The notes under the pieces were generated by a model. The model was not told the origin of the DNA, did no database searches, and was given only the letters and a program-made list of their open reading frames with translations. Shown piece by piece: positions 27,707 through 41,871 of a DNA stretch of 64,000 nucleotides (positions are counted from its first letter, which is position 1; every line of letters starts with the position of its first letter). A program made the position numbers and the translations under genes. The stretch lies in assembly GCA_014529385.2 (NCBI GenBank), contig CM043953.1:95508842-95572841 (forward strand), in the 5' to 3' direction. Origin of the DNA: Adiantum capillus-veneris (lineage: Eukaryota; Streptophyta; Polypodiopsida; Polypodiales; Pteridaceae).

Positions 27707-27931
27707 TGTTGGGGTTAAGGCAGTGTGCCTCTTAGCCCGATCGGATGTGCCAAAGGCGTTCGACTGCCCATCACTTGTACACACCTTATTCTTTACTAGA
27801 TATAAGAATAAGAGGCTCTCCCTCACACATAGTATGGTGAGTTGCTCCACTTACACGGTGTATCTTTTGATCTTCTCCTCCCTTGCACTTCGCATGCACC
27901 ACGCATTGCTTTTGCACCTAGTGCACTCACA
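27707..27931 (+). repeat. 3' LTR of the copia element
   Basis: 225 bp starting TGTTGGGG after a purine tract and ending CTCACA; similar to 19808-20015 with small indels. No matching target-site duplication was found outside the two LTRs, consistent with age. Confidence 0.7.
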
Positions 27932-28159
27932 TCATCCTAGACAAAGGTTTGTGCAATGTGCATGGGCAATAACACAGTGTCTATGCAAGGCCATGTAATG
28001 TGGCCCTATTATGCCACTAGAAGAGATGCATGGGGTAATAATAGGTTATGAAAGGTGTGGGTATTGTATGGATTGTTCAATGGTTTTTGTTGACGAGACT
28101 CCATTTATAGTTGGTGGCTCGAACAAAGTATTTGAAGATATATGTCACGCTCTTCTTTG

Positions 28160-29230
28160 ATTGGTTGTTGGAATACCATTGGCGTAATTTTCACATTGTA
28201 TGGTTTCTTTGGTACCTAGTAGGACTTTGTAGTCGTGTTTGGTGGAGACAATTGATTAGCTTGTTGAGTTGGTTGTTTCGGTCTTCGTTGACAAGTTTTC
28301 TTGATTGGGTGGTTTGGTTTTTTTTTTAAATCTTTGGATACTTGTGTTGGCTTGCTGTAGGTTTTGGTTGTTGTTTGGGCTATAATTTCCAAGTATAATT
28401 GCATCGAGGTTGTCAATACGTTTTTGAAGAATGACGCCACTATGGTTTATAGTAGGCCCTTGTGGAGTTGGTGGCTTGGTATCCAAATCTGAGTAGGTTT
28501 ATTGGCCATGATGGATTTCTTCCCGCATAATTGTCTTGTGGTATGTCCGTTGAAGTGTCATATAGGCATAGGCTTCACCACTGGTTGTGGTTTCATAACA
28601 ATAGGTTTTACTTCCCACATGTGATCACTTTGTGCCAATGAAGTGACATAAGAGGTTTTAAGGCTAAACTTTAAAGTATCCTCTTGCCAATCTGGAATTG
28701 CCTTGTAAGTTCACATCCATGGAACACCTAGGATGACTACTTCATTGAGATCTATGTCTGACATGCCTCTAAGCTAGTTACTAGTGATTCTCAAGATATA
28801 GAGCCAATTGCTACTTAAAGTTCAATCCAAATTGATGATGGAAAAAAACCCAAGAAACATCATATTTTCAGTGTTGCAAGCCTCAACCAATGTAGACATG
28901 TGGCAGAAGATCAATAAGATTTTTGATGATAGAAGTTGTATTGGGTTAGCCGGACTAGTTATATATGAAAAGTATCATACATAAGGACTTTTGTACACAA
29001 AGGAAATCACAGTTGCCCTATGTGATTCGGCACTTGGTGCTTACAAATGTTGACCATTGTTAGAGAATGTAGAGACCAAGCTTGTAGAAGAGTTTGGGAC
29101 AATGCTAAAGCCATGCTCCTTTACATGAGACCTTATGTCATATAATTCAGAGACAAAAGAACCAATTAAATTGAAATAATTTAAGGAGAAACTCAACAAT
29201 ACAGGTATTGGATTCTTGAGGATCAACACT
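28160..29230 (-). pseudogene. Probable gypsy protease-region relic
   Basis: Minus-strand translation with several breaks gives NEVVILGVPWM, then TYKAIPDWQEDTLKF, resembling the ILG-x-P-W-x end of gypsy proteases, followed by a Pro/Gln/Lys-rich linker (28216-28486). The upstream part (29041-29229) may be the protease N-terminus. No RT or gag is seen nearby. Confidence 0.35.
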
Positions 29231-30419
29231 CAATCATGGATACAAAGATTTTCACAAACATAAACGATCCTCAATATGCAGCACAAAAAACAATTTATCA
29301 GACACGCTTGGCAAGATTTGTGGTTGATTATCCACCACAATCTTGTGTCAAGATCTCTTTAATGGAAAATCTAGAAAATCAACCTCTTCTAAAACACAAT
29401 CAGCCCTAGAACAGTTAAAGCATGTAAGGAGGCAATGGGAGAGTTTTGGATCATCCGAGAAACCTCCCGAAGGGATCGCAAATCAAGTTGCTTGTGGCAA
29501 TTGGGACGTAATTACCTCTTTTGTATGTTACCTCTTAATTAATATTGTGATTTTTTGGATATTTTGTTGCTCATATGTGCTTAATGGGATCTTGCATGCT
29601 TGTACAAGATCTTCCAAAATAAGTCATTCATCCTAGCTCATAATTAGTAAAAGAGCTTGCACTTCAATTAGAAGATGTTTGCTCGTGTGTAATCTAGATT
29701 CAGCTTCTCTCCTTACCATGGTGAGCCTGTTGAACCATGAAAACACAAAGAATGAAGGCTACTACATATTTTATCAACTGAACACAGTAGTAGCATGATA
29801 TGATGGCAAACAAGAGTCCTACAAAGTCCATATTCAAGAGCATTGAATGACTTTATGCATCTAAAAATTCATTCCTTTTGATGATGTTTTGGGCCTCGGT
29901 TGCACTCGCTTGATGGTATCCGCCTAACCCTCTAAGCTACCCTCTTCCCACTTCCCATAGTGTCTCTCCTCATATTCAAAGGAGATTTTGTAACTCAAGG
30001 AGATTGACTCCTCATGCTCTTATCACCTCAATGCCATCATCTTCAAGTGTCTTGAGAGTCACTCTTCATGAAGAGCACACATCACCAATCCCAAAAGATG
30101 TATGTAGATCTTTCAACCTGGTTTGGATATTGCTCATTACAAGATGTCTCCAACAAGACAATCTCCAATGAGACAAGCTAAGAAAAGGGCAAGCATTTTC
30201 ACAATGGGATTGGGCCAAGCACAAGGTTTTCAGAAAATGATGCTATGCTTGGTATTTCCTTAGTTGACATGCATGTCAAATGTAATTTCTTCACAAAATC
30301 ATAAAATGTGTTTCGTGATATCATTGCAAGCTATCCCCAAGAAGGGAAAGGTGAGTTCATGTAGAAAAAATATATAGTCCTTTGGTTGACATGTTTACGA
30401 GGTGTTCTTTATCATGACA
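29231..30419. other. Unrecognised stretch
   Basis: No credible gene. The short frame at 29343-29636 has no recognisable motif. Confidence 0.35.
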
Positions 30420-30800
30420 AAAAAATAGCTTAGAATATTTGTTTAAAATTTCACCTTTTGCTATCTTCAATTAATGTTGTGCTTTGTGTGCAAGATATAT
30501 ACAACCAGGGCATGACCAGCCAGTTTCAAGCCTAGCTTTTAGAGGATGAGACATGAGAGGCTTTCTCCAAGTATGATCACTTTTTCTCACAACTTGGTAT
30601 TTATTATGAGCAAAAAGAGCTTACAAGATTCTTATTTAAAATCTCTCCTTTTTAATCTTCAATGCATGTATTTAAAATTGTTTGCAAGATATATCCAACC
30701 AAGGCATGGCCTACCAATTTCAAAATTAGCTTTTAGAGGATGGGACATGAGAGTCTTTCTCCAAGTATGCACACTTTTTCTTACTACTTAGTAGCTTGTG
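30420..30800. repeat. Imperfect tandem repeat, about 191-bp unit, two copies
   Basis: Shared blocks in order in each copy: a TTTAAAAT stretch, ATCTTCAAT, GCAAGATATATxCAACCA, GGCATG, TAGCTTTTAGAGGATG and TTTCTCCAAGTATG. GATATAT starts at 30494 and again at 30685. Confidence 0.75.
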
Positions 30801-31403
30801 GAATGACACAAGGTGGCAAAAGTAATCATATCCATGTTGTGATTATTCATCAAGGGAAATTGTGGAAAAAGACTTAAACAAATATGTTGCACATTTGAGC
30901 CATTTTTTTCTTTTGTAGTGAAACAGAAGCAATTCAAGCAACATGAGAAAATAGCAAATATTGACACTCACGATTAAACATGTACGCCTTAAGGTTTTTT
31001 ATAGGCTTTTGAAAAAAATCCTCTTTCAAAATTGGAAGCCCAGACTCGGCTCTTAACACTAGGAGTCCCCCATGCTAACAAAAAGGAGGATGTGTCTTTT
31101 TATAATTATTTTAATAAAGGAGAATAGTGCCACCTCCCATCAAACACTCATCTATAACGATCATGTGTTCCATATGTCCATACTCACTTGAAGCATAAAA
31201 TATGTCACACATGTGACTCTTATTTAGTATGTGTCATCAGATAAGTTCATAAATTGATATCTACTATATTGTTCATTGTTGTCCATGTGCAAGGACAATA
31301 ACATACAATCCAAAGGACTTGAATCATATGGATCCCTTCTTCCAATTGAGAGATGACCTTTGCAAATTTATGCATAATCAAGGTAAGACAAATTACTACC
31401 TTT

Positions 31404-32639
<1,236 letters not shown>

Positions 32640-33397
32640 ATGGCAGTTCAACCACACAAGTGATGATGATGGAGATTGCAATGGACATGATCAACACAAT
32701 GGTGGAGATCATGGTAGACATGATCGACATGAGAGAAGTTTGAAAGACGAAGAGAACATGACAAAGAGGATGAATATACAAGGGATCGTAGCCACATGGA
32801 TGATCATCAAAGGACTCACAATGACCATGATTCTTGCAAGGATATATACAATGGATATCTTACGAGTGAGGATGATGATGATGAACATAGAGATAGGAGT
32901 AGGCGGGATTGAGATGATAGAAACCCTAGGTCTTTGAAAGGGCATCACCCACGTGATCTTGAGCTATAAGGTTTCACGAGTCATGGATCATAGCTTCTTT
33001 GTGAACTTGTAGGCTTTCATGATTGAAAGGAAGGTATTGTGCATGTGTCACAAATTGCCACATGTATGATTACTAATGCAAAAAAGGGTTGTCAAGAGAG
33101 ATTACGAGGTATGGATTAAGATAATTTCCATGATTGAAAATAAAATTCTCCTTTCCATGACAGAGGTGGACCAAAAGATAGGGCAAGATTTTCTATTGAT
33201 GAAAACCCTCTAGTATAAATCAGCCTTCAACAGGCTGCAAAGGGCTTTTTGGGACTATCGTGACATAGGAGGATGAAAATGGCTCTTCTAGGTGACCACT
33301 AAGGAGAATGAGTTCACCTAAGAGATGGGAAGCTAAGCAGGTAATAGCGTGAGGGGTCTTGGATGTGATGGATTAACCTAGTTATGAGCCTGATGGA
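32640..33397 (+). pseudogene. PRP22/DHX8-type DEAH-box helicase pseudogene, N-terminal part
   Basis: PRP22 is a spliceosomal RNA helicase that releases mRNA after splicing. This half encodes, with frame changes and stops, a His/Asp/Arg-rich stretch (32640-32900, ending DDDDEHRDRSRRD), then ELYKV-like and SRVMD pieces of the S1 RNA-binding domain, VVKRDYEVWIKIIS and LLSMTEVDQKIGQD (S1 end). Then come EEDENGSSR, PLRRMSSPKRWEAKQVIA and GVLDVMD. These match, in order, the region before the helicase core in plant PRP22. At least six stops are present. The reading continues at 41872 after a retrotransposon insertion, with no codons missing at the break. Confidence 0.75.
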
Positions 33398-34701
33398 TGT
33401 CATAAAATCTAATATCTAACCAACCCAAATGATTTTCTCATGTTAAACTGATCATTCAATGTGGGAGAATAAACGAGAGCAAGGGTTAAGATATAGACAC
33501 GTGCTTATAGATCTATCTCAACATGGGGCCAATGGTAAAGGGGCCCAAATGAAAGATGGTCCATCAAAGAGCAAGGTTAACCAATGGAGCATAAGACCTT
33601 ATGGTTAGCTTCATTGAAGACCTCCAATAGTTAGTGTAAAAGTCCTTTGACCTTAGGTAAGCTAGGGTTGAGCTTGAGGTGGGAACCCGGCCCAAGCTTG
33701 AGGTGCTTGAGGTGGGAACCCGGCCTAATCTCAAGGTGCTTGAGGTGCCTGATGACTAAGATGCTTGAGGTGCTTGATGATTGAGATGCTTGAGGTGCTT
33801 GTCATGTTTGAGATGCTAGGGTTGTAGTTCAGGTGAGAACCCAGCCCAAGCTTGAAGTGCTTAAGGGCCAAGCTTGTGGTGGGAAATGGGCCTAAGCTTG
33901 AGGGGCTTGAGGTGTCAAAAGTCAAGATCCAATTCCTACAAGGAGGGGGCGATCCCTACATGAAGGGGGATGAGAGAGAACACACACACACACACACACA
34001 CACACTGACACTGACACAAGGCATGCCTAGTACAAAGCAATCAAAGGGGACACTTGTCAATTTCCTCCTCATGTTGCCCTCATGGTGTGCTTGATACAGA
34101 AACACTCTTGGCTATGGAATGAAAATCCAACCAAGAGCCATGATTCAATGCTTAAGCTTGCCATCTTCTCCATCTTCATTACTATGCTATTATGTATGCT
34201 AGCAAGGAGAGTTATCATAAGTGAGGAGCTACTTCTTTCTCCTATGAAATGTTTCTTCTTCCTCTTCCCTACCCTCATTCTCTACTAGCTCTCTCCACCT
34301 TGAAAGGTGTTTCAGGTCTTGGGACTGAGGCTTGGGATAGTTAAAGCTTTCTTCAAAGTTTATGTTATGCTTGTGATGCATGAATCTTTCCATCTTCATT
34401 GCATCACCTAGGTCACAAGGAACACAAAGATTGTATTGTAACAAGTCTCTCTTAATGGGAGAAATCATAATACAAATGCCTATTGGAGGGGGGACCGGCT
34501 CCACATAAATTTGGTCCTCAACTGTTTTCATGTTCTCTGAATTCACTCTCTTGCAAAAGTATTGTTCATGCCAAGTTAACTAAGTGCTATTTCTATGTTG
34601 TTATCTTCAATTATGTTCACCTGCTATTCTCACAAAGTAGTTTCTCAAAAGTAATCTCATTAATTCCGCTACTCTCAAGTTAATAGGCCAATTCCATTAC
34701 A
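33398..34701 (+). repeat. 5' LTR of the plus-strand family-1 element
   Basis: 1304 bp from TGTCATAAAATC to CCATTACA. It is about 320 bp shorter than its 3' partner because of an internal deletion between GTGTGC (34087) and ACACTCTTGG (about 34103). It carries the LTR minisatellite (about 33660-33910) and a (CA)n run at about 33981-34005. Confidence 0.88.
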
Positions 34702-34702
34702 T

Positions 34703-34714
34703 TGGTATCAGAGC
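34703..34714 (+). promoter_or_regulatory. Primer-binding site (initiator tRNA-Met)
   Basis: TGGTATCAGAGC, one base after the 5' LTR end. Confidence 0.9.
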
Positions 34715-35117
34715 ATTTGGTTTCTCTTTTCTTGCTTAAGAAGAGAGGTCCTTAAGTAGCCTATAAATGGTTGATTTTGTTAATTATATTAGGGTAAGTG
34801 GAACTTGGATCTATTATCGGTTTTGTTGAGCCCACTATGTGGGATATGGTGCACACCTCGAGAGCTTTGGACTTAATAATGGAGTCTTTTTAGACTTGCC
34901 TACGGCTTTACCATTATTGAGCCATAAGAAGTCCGAAAGGAGCTAGAGCCCTCGACAACTCTTCTATGTTAGAGCTACTCCACTACTCTCTATAATTAAC
35001 CACTTCGAGTCGTGGGTGTAGATACTTAAGAGCCAATTTTCAAAGGCTAAGAGGAGTGGCAACTAAGGTTTTGAATTGCCAAATCATACACTAAGTACAT
35101 ACATAAATTCTTTTAAC

Positions 35118-38100
35118 ATGGCTAACAATAATCAAGAGAGTAGAATGAACATTGATAGCTTTGATTTTTCACATGAAGGTGCTAATGATGATGCTCCCAT
35201 GTTCGTGAATTATCTCATTTCTAGGTTGCAACAAGCTATGGGCAACCCTGTTTGCAAGCCAAATTTAACAACTTCGTGCTTATGGGATTTCCCTTCCTCT
35301 CCAAGAGGAGAGAGAGCTTAGGAGGCCTCTTGAAGAGACCCCCAAAAGAATACTCTCTCTTATATGAGAGGAGGAATCCAAAGAGCAAGAAAGCAATGAA
35401 ACTTTAAGTTCCTCTGAAGATGTGGCTCCACGAAGACGGCGGTCTAGACGATCGCCCACTCCTCCCAAGATGAAAAGATCAACACATAGTCCTTCTCCTC
35501 ATCATTCTGAAAGGGAAGAGAGGAAACAAAGGAAGAAAAGGGCTAGAAAGAGGTCACCCTCTTCTCCTTCTTCTTCATCTTCCTCCTCTTCTGGACGAAA
35601 TCTATGCTATTCTCCTAGAGAATACAAGTGGGGAGGACATCGCAAATCATACCCTACATGGAGAAGGTCACAAAAGCTAAAGAAGTTCAAAGAGGGAGGA
35701 AAGAGTATCTCTTTTCTCACCTATGATAGAACCTTTGGTGCAATCAACAAAGTGTTGGCCTTCATCCAGCAATTTGATGCAGCCTTTGGAGACAAGGGCT
35801 TCACAGAGTCCTCCAAGCCATGCCATGTAGCTATGCACTTCCCAAAATCAGCTCATCAATGGTGGGCTAGCCTTTGTGGCAACGGTGAATCCCCAAAGAC
35901 ATGGTAAACTCTACGAGTTTCCATCATAAATCAATTCCTTGCAAGCGATGCAAAAGACAAAGTGCTTACCGAATGGTGCAGCTTGAAGCTTCTCTCTCAT
36001 GAATCTATCCACAAGTATGTAGACAAGTTTTAGGATTTACATCTCAAGGTTACTGTCTGTCAAAAGATAGACTTTGCCGAGAAAAAGCAACAATTTTGTG
36101 CGGGATTACCTGAAGAGATGGCCCAATACATCAACTCTCAATGACTTGGTTCTATCACCGAAGTAATCCATCACACCATGGTTGCTTCACGCATTAATTT
36201 CCATCAAGGGGCTAGACGAAATGTCAAGCCCATGGAAAACAAAGACAAAAATGATGCAAAAGGGAAAACCAATGTTCAATATTCTTCCCAAGGCACTTCC
36301 AACAACAACAAAAATCGGTCCAAGGAGAAGGGAGTTTACAAAGGCAAAAACAAACTCTCTCTTGAAGAGCTTGAAGCTTTTCGCAAGGACCATAAGTGTT
36401 TCAAGTGTGGGGAGCAAGGACATGGCTATTTTTCTTGCCCCAAGAAGAATGATCACAATGAGACTCCTAGGGCTTCCACCATCGAAGCTCCAAAAGAGGA
36501 TGCTCATTGCAAAGGATCATAACTTTCCTATGCTTGGAAAGGTAAGAGAGCATGATGCCTTCATCTTGTTTGACACTTGCTCTACTCACAAATTCATATC
36601 AACAGAGTTGGCCACCAAGTTGGGCATTCAAGCTTTTGAGATGGGAGATATAGTAATGGATGACACAGCTTTCAAGGGACAACAAGCCTCCATTACTCCC
36701 TTGATTGGGAAGTTGAGGCTTCATGTCCAAAGCTATGTCAACAAAGAAGAATTTTTCATCTCTTCTCTCCAACATGAGGATGCTATCTAGGGACACCATG
36801 GTTTGATTGCATGGCTGCCAATATGAAGTTCCCTAAAAGGAGAATCTACTTCACCTACATGGGGAAAGAACATGTATATAGATGATAGTGAGCACGGTCA
36901 TACTATTCCACTTGTAAATCCTCCTGCTTTTGATAAGTCAATGAAGAGCTCAGTTTCTGCTTACATGATTTTTGTCAAAGAGTCACTAAAAGATCCTAAT
37001 GTTTCATCAAATGTAAATGGTAGGAATCAAGAAGAGTTAGACTTATCTAATTTTCTAAAAGGATTCCAAGATGTGTTCATCGATGATATCCCTATGGACT
37101 TACCTCCAAAACGAGGGGATGATGACCATCGCATTGAGCTCTTTCCAGGAAGCTCACCACCTAACAAGCCTCCTTATCGAGTCTCACAAGCTCAACAAGA
37201 GGAGATCATGAGGCAAGTACAGAAATTGGTAGACAAAGGGATGGTGAGGCCTAGTTCCTCTCCCTTTTGTTCTCCAGTCCTTTTGGTGCAAAAGAAAGAT
37301 GGTACATACCGTACGTGTGTGGACTATAGAGCACTAAACCATATCACTATCAAAAACAGATTTCCAGTGCCTCAGGTAGAACATCTATTTGATAAGCTAC
37401 AAGGCTCTACCTACTTCAGTAGGATTGACCTTAAAAGTGGCTACCATCAAATAAGGATAGTCGATGAAGATATCCTAAAGATCGTGTTTCGCACAATGTT
37501 TGGTCTTTACGAATATCTAGTCATGCCTTTTGGTTTGACTAATGCACCAGCTACGTTCAATCATCTAATAGAGAAACTTTTTAGACCTTACCACAAATTC
37601 ACTAGAGTGTTCTTTGATGATATCATCATCTACTCCAAGTCTTTGGAGGAACATAAGCAACATCTCCAAGTGATTTTTCAAGCAATGAGGGAGAACAAGC
37701 TTTTTCTCAACCAAAAGAAAAAGCGAATTTTTCCTCCAAGAGATTCAATACCTAGGTCACATTATCACTCAAGATGGTATCTGTATGGATCCATCAAAGT
37801 TAGAGGTAGTAAAATCATGGTCTAATCCAAGGAATATACATGAGCTAAGAAGATTTATTTGTATGTGCACATACTATAGACGCTCCATAGAAAAATTCTC
37901 TCAAGTAGCAAGACCACTACATGACTTAACTAAGAAGAATGTTAAGTATGTATGGACTGGTAAGGAGAAAAATGCTTTTGATAATCTCAAGGAGAAGCTT
38001 ACCTCCCAACCAATCCTCATGCTTCCGGATCTCTCAAAGCCATTTGAGGTCCAATGTGATGCTTGTGGTGATTGCCTTGGAGCAGTTTTGCTTCAAGAAG

Positions 38101-39886
38101 GGCATGCCATAGCATATGAGAGTCGAAGGTTCAATATGGATGAACGAGTCTTGGGCATTTATGAGAAAGAACTTTTAGCTGTTCTACATGCCTTACACAC
38201 ATGGAAGCACTATTTATTGGGGACTCCACTTATTCTACAAACCGACTACCAAAGTCTCAAGTATTTCATGACGCAAACCAAGCTTTTCGCTGAGGTGGGC
38301 AAATTTTCTTTTGCAATTTAATTTCCATATTTCTCACATTGCTCATAAGCACAATCAAGTGGCCAATGCACTTTCACGACGATCAAAAGTTAATGCGATG
38401 TCTATAGCTACTCACAAAATGATTTATCCTCTATGATAGATGAGTATGCTACTGACCCTAACTTTAGAGACATAATGTTAGCCCTTGCTTTGGGGAAGAA
38501 AGAGGAACCATTCACCTTGCACGATGGTTATTTTCTCCATGGCAATAGGCTATGTGTTACCCATTCCCTTCGTGAGAAAGTTATGTATGAATCCCATGCT
38601 CCTCCCTATGCGGGGCATAGAGGTATTTAGTCTACTCTTCGAGGGGTAGAGACATATTTGTATTGGCCTACCATGAAAGTGGACAAGCAAGAGTATGTTT
38701 CAAAATGCGTAGTATGCCAAAAGACCAAATATGATAGAGGGAAGCAACCTGGATTACTCCAGCCATTGCCTATCCCAAATTCACCATGGCAAAGTATATC
38801 CATGGATTTTATCTTTGAATTGCCCAAGTCTATCCATGAGAATTTGGGAATATGGACAATGGTCAACAGGTCTAGCAAGAAAGCACACTTTATTCCTATC
38901 AAAAAGACTATTAAGGCACACCAAATGACAACTCTCTTCATATCACATATTTTCAAACACCATGGATTACCAACATCCATCATGTCAGATAGAGATCTTA
39001 GAATGACCAGTAATTTCTGGAAAGATCTCTTTGAAAATTTAGGAACAAGATTGAATTTCTCTTCGGCCTATCATCCACAAACGGATGGTCAAATTGACAT
39101 AGCCAATCTTACGATACTCAATCTACTCAAGACTTATGTTACAGAAGTAGATCAATGCTCACAATGGGAAAAGTACTTACCTCTTGTAGAGTATACGTAC
39201 AATAATATTGTACATACTTCTACGGGAAAAGCACCTTTTGAGATCATTGAAGGAAGACCTAAAAGTCCCTTGCTACTCAAAGTACATGGGAAGATCTTCG
39301 CCACCGATGAGTATAGTCGTGACCTACAAGAATCTTTTCAAAAGATTAAGGAGGCTATATCCATCTCTCAACAAAAAGGCAAAAAATTGTTGTTGACAAG
39401 CACAGAAGGGCCTTAACGTTTAAAGAAAATGACTGGGTCTTACTTAAGTTTCCTAAGGCTCAATCAAGGCAAACGACGGGCAAAAACCCTATGGGCCATC
39501 AAAAGTATTATGCTAAGTTAGCAAAAAGATACTATGGTCCTTTCCAAATCTTGAAGCCCATCAATGAGACGGCTTACCAACTCAAGTTGCCCAACCATTG
39601 GCTCATACACAATGCCTTTCATGTGAGCTTACTTAAGCCCTACAAAGGAGATCCACCAAGTGAAGCAATTATTGAAGACCCTCCCGAAGTTGAAGACCAA
39701 GAAGAGGTGCTACAACCCGAAGCTATCCTTCGGCATGAAGACAAGGTACGATGACATGGTAAGATTATCCGACGGTATCTTATTAAGTTCAAAAATTATC
39801 CTTTTGAAGATGCTAGATGGATGCAAGGAATACAGCTTAAGGATAGTATGAACCTTGTCAATGCTTACAATGCTACATTAGAGTAA
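35118..39886 (+). pseudogene. Decayed gag-pol of the plus-strand family-1 element
   Basis: Same domain order as the minus-strand copy: gag start [11 protein letters not shown] (35118), basic region (35422-35600), gag core (SAHQWWASL), zinc knuckle [14 protein letters not shown], protease (FDTCST in place of FDPGST), RT (VMPFGLTNAPATF, FFDD), RNase H (CDACGDCLGAVL, then TDYQSLKYF), integrase (CVVCQKTK, YHPQTDGQ with Asp in place of the catalytic Glu region's SE) and chromodomain, stop at 39884. Breaks include a frame change near 35250, stops near 35906, 36033 and 36142, and frame changes near 36530, 36790, 37725, 38300 and 39380. It cannot make a full product. Confidence 0.88.
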
Positions 39887-40206
39887 GCAATTGTACAAAT
39901 TTCTTTTAAATGACGCATGTTTTTGTCTTATAAGACTAGTTCTCTTTTTAATTGTGCACAAATTTAAATAGTATGCATGCTTAGAATCATGTTTATGATG
40001 ACGACGTCTCTCAAACACCACATAGAATTTGTCACTCTACTTTGGGAGAATGAAATGGACTAAACAGCACACATGCTTGCGCGGCAGCTATGTCTCCCAA
40101 GCACATGCATTAGTCATCCATCTTGGAAAGATGTCGTAGGGTAAAAAGGGATCCTCTATCCACTAAGTAAGATTGACTAATGACTAAGGCTTTATCTCCT
40201 CTACCT

Positions 40207-40244
40207 CATAGTCGAGGACGACTATGATTTCAAGAGAGAGATAA
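40207..40244 (+). promoter_or_regulatory. Conserved hairpin and polypurine tract
   Basis: CATAGTCG and CGACTATG pair around AGGA (40207-40226), followed by the purine run AAGAGAGAGATAA that meets the 3' LTR. Same arrangement as at 617-654. Confidence 0.6.
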
Positions 40245-41871
40245 TGTCATAAAATCTAATATCTAACCAACCCAAATGATTTTCTCATATTAAACTGATC
40301 ATTCAATGTGGGAGAATAAACGAGAACAAGGGTTAAGATATGGACATGTGCTTATAGATCTATCTCAACACAGGGCCAATGGTAAAGGGACCCAAATGAA
40401 AGATGGTCTATCAAAGAGCAAGGTTAACCAATGGAGCATAAGACCTTATGGTTAGCTTCATTGAAGACCTCCAATAGTTAGTGTAAAAGTCCTTTGACCT
40501 TAGGTAATCTAGGGTTGAGCTTGAGGTGGAAACCCGGCCCAAGCTTGAGGTGCTTGAGGTGGGAACCCGGCCTAAGCTTAAGGTGCTTGAGGTGCCTCAT
40601 GACTGAGATGCTTGAGATGCTTGTCATGCTTGAGATGCTAAGGTTGTACTTGAGGTGAGAACCCAGCCCAAGCTTGTGGTGGGAACCCAGCCCAAGCTTG
40701 AGGTGAGAACCCAGCCCAAGCTTGAAGTTCTTAAGGGCCAAGCTTGTGGTGGGAACTGGGCCTAAGCTTGAGGAGCTTGAGGTGTCAAAAAGTTAAGATC
40801 CAATCCCTACAAGGAGGGGGCGAGTCCTACATGAGGGGGGATGAGAGAGAACACAAACACACAAACACACAAGGCATGCCTAGTACAAAGAAAGCAAAGG
40901 GGACACTTGTCAAAAATTCCTCCTCATGGTGCCCTCATGGTGTGCCTAAAGCCTATCGGTTGGCCACCAAAGGGGTCCAATGATAATTTAGGAGATTTAA
41001 TCATTGATTTTGCATTTATCAAGTCCTCTCTCTCAAAGGGGAAAGGGGGACACTTCTCCCAAGGCTACCCTTATTGCTTGGTATGACTCCTGCTTATGAT
41101 TGGCTAGTCCTGGAGGGGTCCAATGAGCTTCAAGCATGAGCTACAAGGGGGGGGTCGACCAAAGCAAGTAGGGGACTTGCTTAGGGGGGTATACTCTCCC
41201 ACACACACTCTCATTGTGTGAAGTGCAAAGTGCAAGAGCTCCCTCTCCTTCTCCAAGCAAGTAGAGAGGTTGAGAGACTACACCTACACTCTTGGCTATG
41301 GAATGCAAATCCAATCAAGAGCCATGCTTCAATGCTTAAGCTTGCCATCTTCTCCATCTTCATCACTATGCTATTATGTATGCTAGCAAGGAGAGTTATG
41401 ATAAGTGAGGAGCTAATTCTTTCTCCTATGAAATGTTTCTTCTTCCTCTTCCCTGCTAGCTCTCTCCACCTTCGAAGGTGTTTGAGTTCTTGGGACTGAG
41501 GCTTGGGATAGTTAAAGCTTTCTTCAAATTTTATGTTATGCTTGTGATGCATGAAGCTTTCCATCTTCATTGCATCACTTAGGTCACAAGGAATACAAAG
41601 ATTGTATTGTAACAAGTCTCTCTTAATGGGAGAAATCATAATACAAATGCCTATTGGAGGGGGGACCGGCTCCACATAAATCCAGTCCTCAAATGTTGTC
41701 ATGTTCTCTAAATTCTCTCTCTTGCAAAAGTATTGTTCATGCCAAGTTAACTAATGGCTATGTCTATGTTGTTATTTTCAATTATGTTCACCCGCTATGC
41801 TCACAAAGTAATTTCTCAAAAGTACTCTCATTAATTCCGCTACTCCAAGTTAATAGGCCAATTCCATTACA
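40245..41871 (+). repeat. 3' LTR of the plus-strand family-1 element
   Basis: 1627 bp from TGTCATAAAATC to CATTACA. It retains the ~320 bp missing from the 5' LTR. The minisatellite lies at about 40510-40770 with a different unit count from the 5' LTR, and the GT/CA position holds only interrupted ACACAA units (about 40850-40870). Confidence 0.88.

Larger units (their letters stand above)
19808..27931 (+). mobile_element. Old Ty1/copia element carrying a nested gypsy element
   Basis: 5' LTR 19808-20015, primer site 20018-20029, a gag-protease relic near 27310-27706 and 3' LTR 27707-27931 form a plus-strand copia skeleton. The nested minus-strand gypsy element occupies 21522-26426, leaving about 2.8 kb of copia internal sequence. 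No copia integrase or RT is visible, so pol was lost or never present. The sequences between the LTR and the nested element (20030-21521) and after it (26427-27300) give no readable protein. Confidence 0.65.
33398..41871 (+). mobile_element. Full-length but decayed family-1 Ty3/gypsy element
   Basis: 8474 bp with both LTRs, primer site, leader, gag-pol remains, conserved hairpin and purine tract. It is inserted in the PRP22 pseudogene. The target is marked by ATGGA immediately before the 5' LTR (33393-33397) and ATGGA at the 3' junction (41871-41875), where the first A coincides with the last base of the LTR. LTR divergence, the U3 deletion and many coding breaks make it clearly older than the minus-strand copy at 1-7719. 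Confidence 0.88.

Noticed and set aside
28111-28329. Trp/Leu-rich 72-codon plus-strand frame resembling a membrane protein
   Set aside because: It is the antisense of a Pro/Gln/Lys-rich retroelement linker on the minus strand; hydrophobicity is a by-product.
30420-30800. CRISPR-like or satellite array
   Set aside because: Only two long imperfect units; no short regular repeats and spacers anywhere in the window. It is a local tandem duplication.
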